Shown here one piece after another: positions 61,387 to 64,000 of a stretch of DNA of 64,000 nucleotides. The position numbers were made by a program, and so were the translations under genes. The notes under the pieces were generated by a model. It saw nothing but the letters and a program-made list of their open reading frames with translations. It did not search any database and had not been told where the DNA came from. Position 1 is the first letter of the stretch; each line of letters begins with the position of its first letter. This DNA comes from SIG78 sp036677805 (GTDB taxonomy: Bacteria > Verrucomicrobiota > Lentisphaeria > Victivallales > Victivallaceae), in contig JAVBVS010000010.1 of NCBI GenBank assembly GCA_036677805.1, forward strand, positions 83,046 to 147,045, read 5' to 3'.

Positions 61387-61596
61387 GCGATAAGTTCCGG
61401 TGCCGATCTTTATTTCTTCCGCGATCAGCGCGGGTTTGAGATCGATCTGCTGCTGGCCGACAACCGCCAACTCTATCCGTTTGAAATCAAGGCCGGTCAG
61501 ACCTATTCCTCCGATTATGCTGCGAACTTGAAGATATTCGGCGAACGCTCGGACCGGATTCAGCCCGGGATGGTGGTGTATTTCGGCAACATTAGG
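61387..61596 (+). pseudogene. C-terminal remnant of a DUF4143-type AAA ATPase
   Basis: About 70 residues match the usual tail of these ATPases: LYFFRDQRGFEIDLLLADN, LYPFEIKAGQTYSSDY, and a closing GMVVYFGN. The N-terminal AAA domain is missing. The upstream 200 bp is AT-rich and shows no gene. The fragment runs straight into the integrase start at 61598. It is probably a truncation left by element insertion. Confidence 0.55.
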
Positions 61597-61597
61597 C

Positions 61598-62400
61598 ATG
61601 ATCGCTTACGTCTTCAAAAAACGGCACGGAAAAGATGCCAGCGGCAAGCCGCGCATTGCCAAAACCTACAGCGCAACTTTTCAGCAGGATTGGATGCCGC
61701 GCCCGCGCACGGTCAATCTTGGAGTAACGGACAAACAGGTCGCCAACCAGCGGTTGCAGGAGTTGATCCGCAATGAGGAACGGGCGCAATTCGGGGCCGT
61801 GCCTCGCAATATCAAGGAATATGCGGCGCTTCCGCTGGAACGGCATCTGCAAGATTTCCTGATGGCGGTTCGCTCGCTGGACCGTTCCGAAAAACATCTC
61901 TACTATTTGGGCTTCCATTGCCGGCAGATCATCGCGTTCTGCCATTGGCAGTATCCCAGGGATATTACTTTATGGGGGTTTGAACAGTGGCGTAATGCCT
62001 CGAACCTTTCCGCCAAGACCAAGAATCACTATCTTGGCGCTTTGCGTGAATTCTGCCGCTGACTGGAACTTCATGCCCGTCTGCCCGGCGATCCGCTGCG
62101 AGGGTGCGAAAAAATTGTCGCTCTTACGAATTCGGGCGCTTGCGCCAATACTGGCTTGCTGCCGGGATTCCGGCCGAAATCGGCAGCGGCTACGATTTTC
62201 ATTCGTTGCGCGTAACCTTCTGCACGTTGCTGCAAAATGCCGGGGTCGCCTTGCGGCTGGTGCAAGCGGCCATGCGGCACAGCGAATCGCGCCTAACGGA
62301 AAATACCGATACCGACGTGGCCCGCATGGACCTTCGAAGCGCGATTGAGACGCTTCCGGGCATTCGGCTTGCCGAGGACGGGGCAGTCAAATCGGGGGTT
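61598..62400 (+). pseudogene. Broken tyrosine recombinase/integrase
   Basis: The N-terminal part (61598-62062, 154 residues, IAYVFKKRHGKDASGKPRIA, then a helical core-binding-like region ending AKTKNHYLGALREFCR) stops at TGA. A second frame from about 62104 carries the C-terminal catalytic part: YDFHSLRVTFCTLLQNAGV (H-x2-R box), LVQAAMRHSESRLTENTDTD (late His box) and DLRSAIETLPGI. The middle, with the first catalytic Arg, is missing, and the late Tyr position reads T-D-T-D instead of a clear Tyr. The gene is therefore interrupted by an internal deletion and frameshift and is probably inactive. Confidence 0.8.
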
Positions 62401-62463
62401 TCAGCGTCTTTCCGGGACAAAACCACTGTCGGCGATCCTTCATCGCAAGTGTCTTTACGGCAA

Positions 62464-62488
62464 CAAAAAAGACCGGAAATGTCCGGTC
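62464..62488 (-). terminator. Rho-independent terminator (minus strand) next to tRNA fragment
   Basis: Stem GACCGGA (62471-62477) with TCCGGTC (62482-62488), followed on the minus strand by a T-run (A-run at 62464-62470). It lies 17 bp beyond the tRNA-Ser 3-prime end, where a tRNA gene's own terminator would be. Confidence 0.7.
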
Positions 62489-62505
62489 CTGTCAAAGTCA
62501 AAAAC

Positions 62506-62529
62506 TGGCGGAGAGAGAGGGATTCGAAC
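62506..62529 (-). other. tRNA-Ser 3-prime-end fragment, probable attachment site
   Basis: Read on the minus strand this 24-base segment is the T-arm 3-prime half, acceptor end and CCA of a serine tRNA (GTTCGAATCCCTC, then TCTCTCCGCCA). The 5-prime part of a tRNA is not present beside it. This is the typical footprint of a tyrosine-integrase element inserted at a tRNA end, next to integrase remains and a replication gene. The matching end is not in the window. Confidence 0.75.
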
Positions 62530-62700
62530 GATCACGGGATTTGCCTTTCTGAGCTCGAAAATGCCCTGAAAAAACACGATGGGGCAGTCCTTGGGGCAGT
62601 CCTGCCCGAATTGAAGAGAATCATTGCCGTCTGGCCGGATTTACCACAGTCCGTTCGGACGGCAATTCTGTTGCTGACGGAACGGGAGGAACACCGATGA
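62530..62700 (+). other. ORF tail beyond the attachment site
   Basis: The frame that carries the integrase C-terminus continues through the tRNA fragment to TGA at 62700. Its last ~50 residues, with LPELKRIIAVWPDLPQSVRT then AILLLTER, resemble a WP.LP..(V/I)...IL segment that I recall from short ORFs near integration sites in PVC genomes. No independent start codon is visible. The stop overlaps the ATG of the next gene (ATGA). Confidence 0.4.
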
Positions 62701-63911
62701 AAAGTTCCTTTTGTTCCAGCGCATTGGCGAAACGGGAGGCGGTTGCAGCGGGCGAAATTTTTTCGCCTGCCGGGCGCGCCAGCCGAAAAAATTCCGCCGC
62801 GGCGACCGATTCCCCTATTCTTGAATTGGGGGGAATAAAAGTAACGTTGCATGGAATCCCCACGGCAACGGAGGATGATATTCGGCCCTCCGGGTTGGAT
62901 TCGCTGAAACAGTTTCAACGCTGCATCAGCGTCCGCTGTAAAAGCTGGATGTGTCCGGATTGCCGCCCGGGAAAAGGCATCGAGGTCCGGCGGCGGCTCA
63001 TGCAAAAAGCAACTGAATTCGTTTGCCCGCGTCTTTATACCATCACCGTCAACCGGGACTGGTTCGCTTCCCCTGCGGAAGCATACCGGTATGTCATGGA
63101 AAAGAAGTTCATTTCCCGGCTGCTGACCAAAGAGCTGAAAATCCGGCGTTGGGTCTGGGTGCTGGAAGCACAGGAGGAAAACGGGGACGGGTGGCCGCAC
63201 TGGCATATTTTAATCGATGTCGGCGAACTGCCCGGCGTGTGGTATTGCCGGGAAAACAAAGAATATTGTTTGTCGCGTCCCGACGATCAGCGGCGCTGGC
63301 TTTATATTCCGCACTTTCTCGATCTCAACCGAGTTCACCGGCTGCTGCGCAAATGGCATATTGGGGAACAGTGTTATCTGTCGGTAAAACAGCGGAAGTT
63401 TCAAAGTCCGGTTCACGCCATCCGCTACATCACCAAGTATCTGGTAAAAATGCCGCGCCGGGGCTTTCCCGATTGGATGCTGCATTATTCGGGTTTGCGC
63501 TTCTATCAGCCATCGCGGGCCTTGGGAACGCTGGATGCGGGGAATGTCCGGCGGGTGGTCAACCCGCCGGAAGCCCCGCAACAGCGCACGATGCGCGAAC
63601 CGGTGGAGCGTATCGCGGAATGCCGGTGCAATGTCGTCTTTGTGCATTACGATCCGAATTTGGACAAGATGGTCTGTTCGCCGGTGATCGCCGGAGAAAA
63701 AGAGAGTATCAAGCTGTTTCCGGGTGCGGTGGAAATCAAGGACTTTGACTTTGAACGGCGGCGGGAATTCTCGGTGTGGGGCTTTGAACGCACGGAGGAT
63801 GTACGGTATTTCAATGAAGCGTGGTGTTCGCCCTTGTTTCACCGGCGCTTGGAGGAAAAAATTGAACAACGCAAAACGATGCTCTTGGCGCAATGGTCCG
63901 CATCGGCGTAG
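62697..63911 (+). CDS. HUH-type rolling-circle replication initiator
   Basis: 404 residues. A zinc-binding group C76, C81, C86, C89 (RCISVRCKSWMCPDC) precedes LYTITVNR (motif 1, about 113-120). WPHWHILID gives the metal-binding H168 and H170, and AIRYITKYLVK gives Tyr candidates Y244 and Y248 followed by Lys. This order is that of Rep endonucleases of rolling-circle plasmids, small phages and integrated elements. The ATG has GGAGG at 7 bases and overlaps the preceding stop. It is intact, unlike the integrase. The last 89 bp of the window show nothing further. Confidence 0.82.
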   Translation: MKSSFCSSALAKREAVAAGEIFSPAGRASRKNSAAATDSPILELGGIKVTLHGIPTATEDDIRPSGLDSLKQFQRCISVRCKSWMCPDCRPGKGIEVRRRLMQKATEFVCPRLYTITVNRDWFASPAEAYRYVMEKKFISRLLTKELKIRRWVWVLEAQEENGDGWPHWHILIDVGELPGVWYCRENKEYCLSRPDDQRRWLYIPHFLDLNRVHRLLRKWHIGEQCYLSVKQRKFQSPVHAIRYITKYLVKMPRRGFPDWMLHYSGLRFYQPSRALGTLDAGNVRRVVNPPEAPQQRTMREPVERIAECRCNVVFVHYDPNLDKMVCSPVIAGEKESIKLFPGAVEIKDFDFERRREFSVWGFERTEDVRYFNEAWCSPLFHRRLEEKIEQRKTMLLAQWSASA

Positions 63912-64000
63912 GATTGCCGCAAAGGAAATTCATTTCCTTTCGGCAATCGGCAAGGCCGAATCCTCACGGGTTCCCGGAGCTGTCAAACTGCAAACGGAAT

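Noticed and set aside
61240..61599. 119-codon minus-strand ORF
   Set aside because: It is antisense to the ATPase remnant, has a lysine-rich chance tail and no ribosome site.
62506..62600. Complete tRNA-Ser gene on the minus strand
   Set aside because: Only the 3-prime end matches. The 5-prime side shows no acceptor complement, D-arm or anticodon arm.
1..64000. CRISPR array or complete insertion sequence
   Set aside because: No regularly spaced direct repeats, and no transposase with terminal inverted repeats was seen. The only mobile remains are those at 61.4-63.9 kb.

Overview
The window is GC-rich (about 60 percent by eye) and gene-dense. It suggests an anaerobic member of the PVC superphylum, most probably a Lentisphaeria of the Victivallis type. 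The evidence is type III (anaerobic) ribonucleotide reductase as the only reductase seen, pseudopilins with an FTLIELL start and an H-X9-DG or similar tail, chimeric GntR-DNA-binding/LacI-type-sensor regulators next to carbohydrate genes, and giant secreted hydrolases with CBM9-like modules. The assignment rests on gene style, not on a marker gene.

Left part (1-21.9 kb), mostly housekeeping. A truncated gene is followed by a minus-strand pyruvate dehydrogenase pair (E2 and a fused E1 alpha-beta) with a DeoR regulator upstream. Then come a LolD/LolC-type lipoprotein transporter, a U32 (RlhA-like) protein, PheA (P-protein), nrdR overlapping a gene for an ATP-cone protein, purQ, dnaN-recF, a membrane protein, two paralogous lipoproteins, and nrdG/nrdD. 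nrdD is preceded by two NrdR-box-like sites whose repressor is encoded in the same window.

Middle part (22-36 kb), two carbohydrate loci on the minus strand. The first holds a GH95-like hydrolase, a GntR/LacI-type regulator and a URO-D family protein, with a YhhN-like membrane protein and an SRPBCC-like protein beyond. The second reads regulator, pseudopilin, 1086-residue secreted CBM9/GH42-like protein, Gfo/Idh/MocA oxidoreductase, deacetylase-like protein. A 1.3 kb stretch without confident genes follows. It carries tandem operator-like repeats, promoter-like sites, a possible 18-codon peptide gene and a candidate structured RNA.

37-48 kb: a small protein, an unrecognised ORF and a 3393-residue repetitive, apparently cysteine-free surface or secreted protein, closed by two strong hairpins.

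48-61 kb: a third carbohydrate locus. A GH2 (beta-mannosidase-like) gene diverges from regulator, pseudopilin, a 1696-residue secreted hydrolase, a QueG-like iron-sulfur protein, a U32-like cysteine-rich protein and a ROK kinase. The 1696-residue protein ends in an SGNH hydrolase whose blocks occur in the order II-III-V-I, that is, apparently circularly permuted. This locus repeats the regulator/pseudopilin/giant-hydrolase order seen at 30-36 kb.

61-64 kb: mobile-element debris. A truncated DUF4143-type ATPase tail and a broken tyrosine integrase lead to a tRNA-Ser 3-prime-end fragment (an attachment site), followed by an intact HUH replication initiator.
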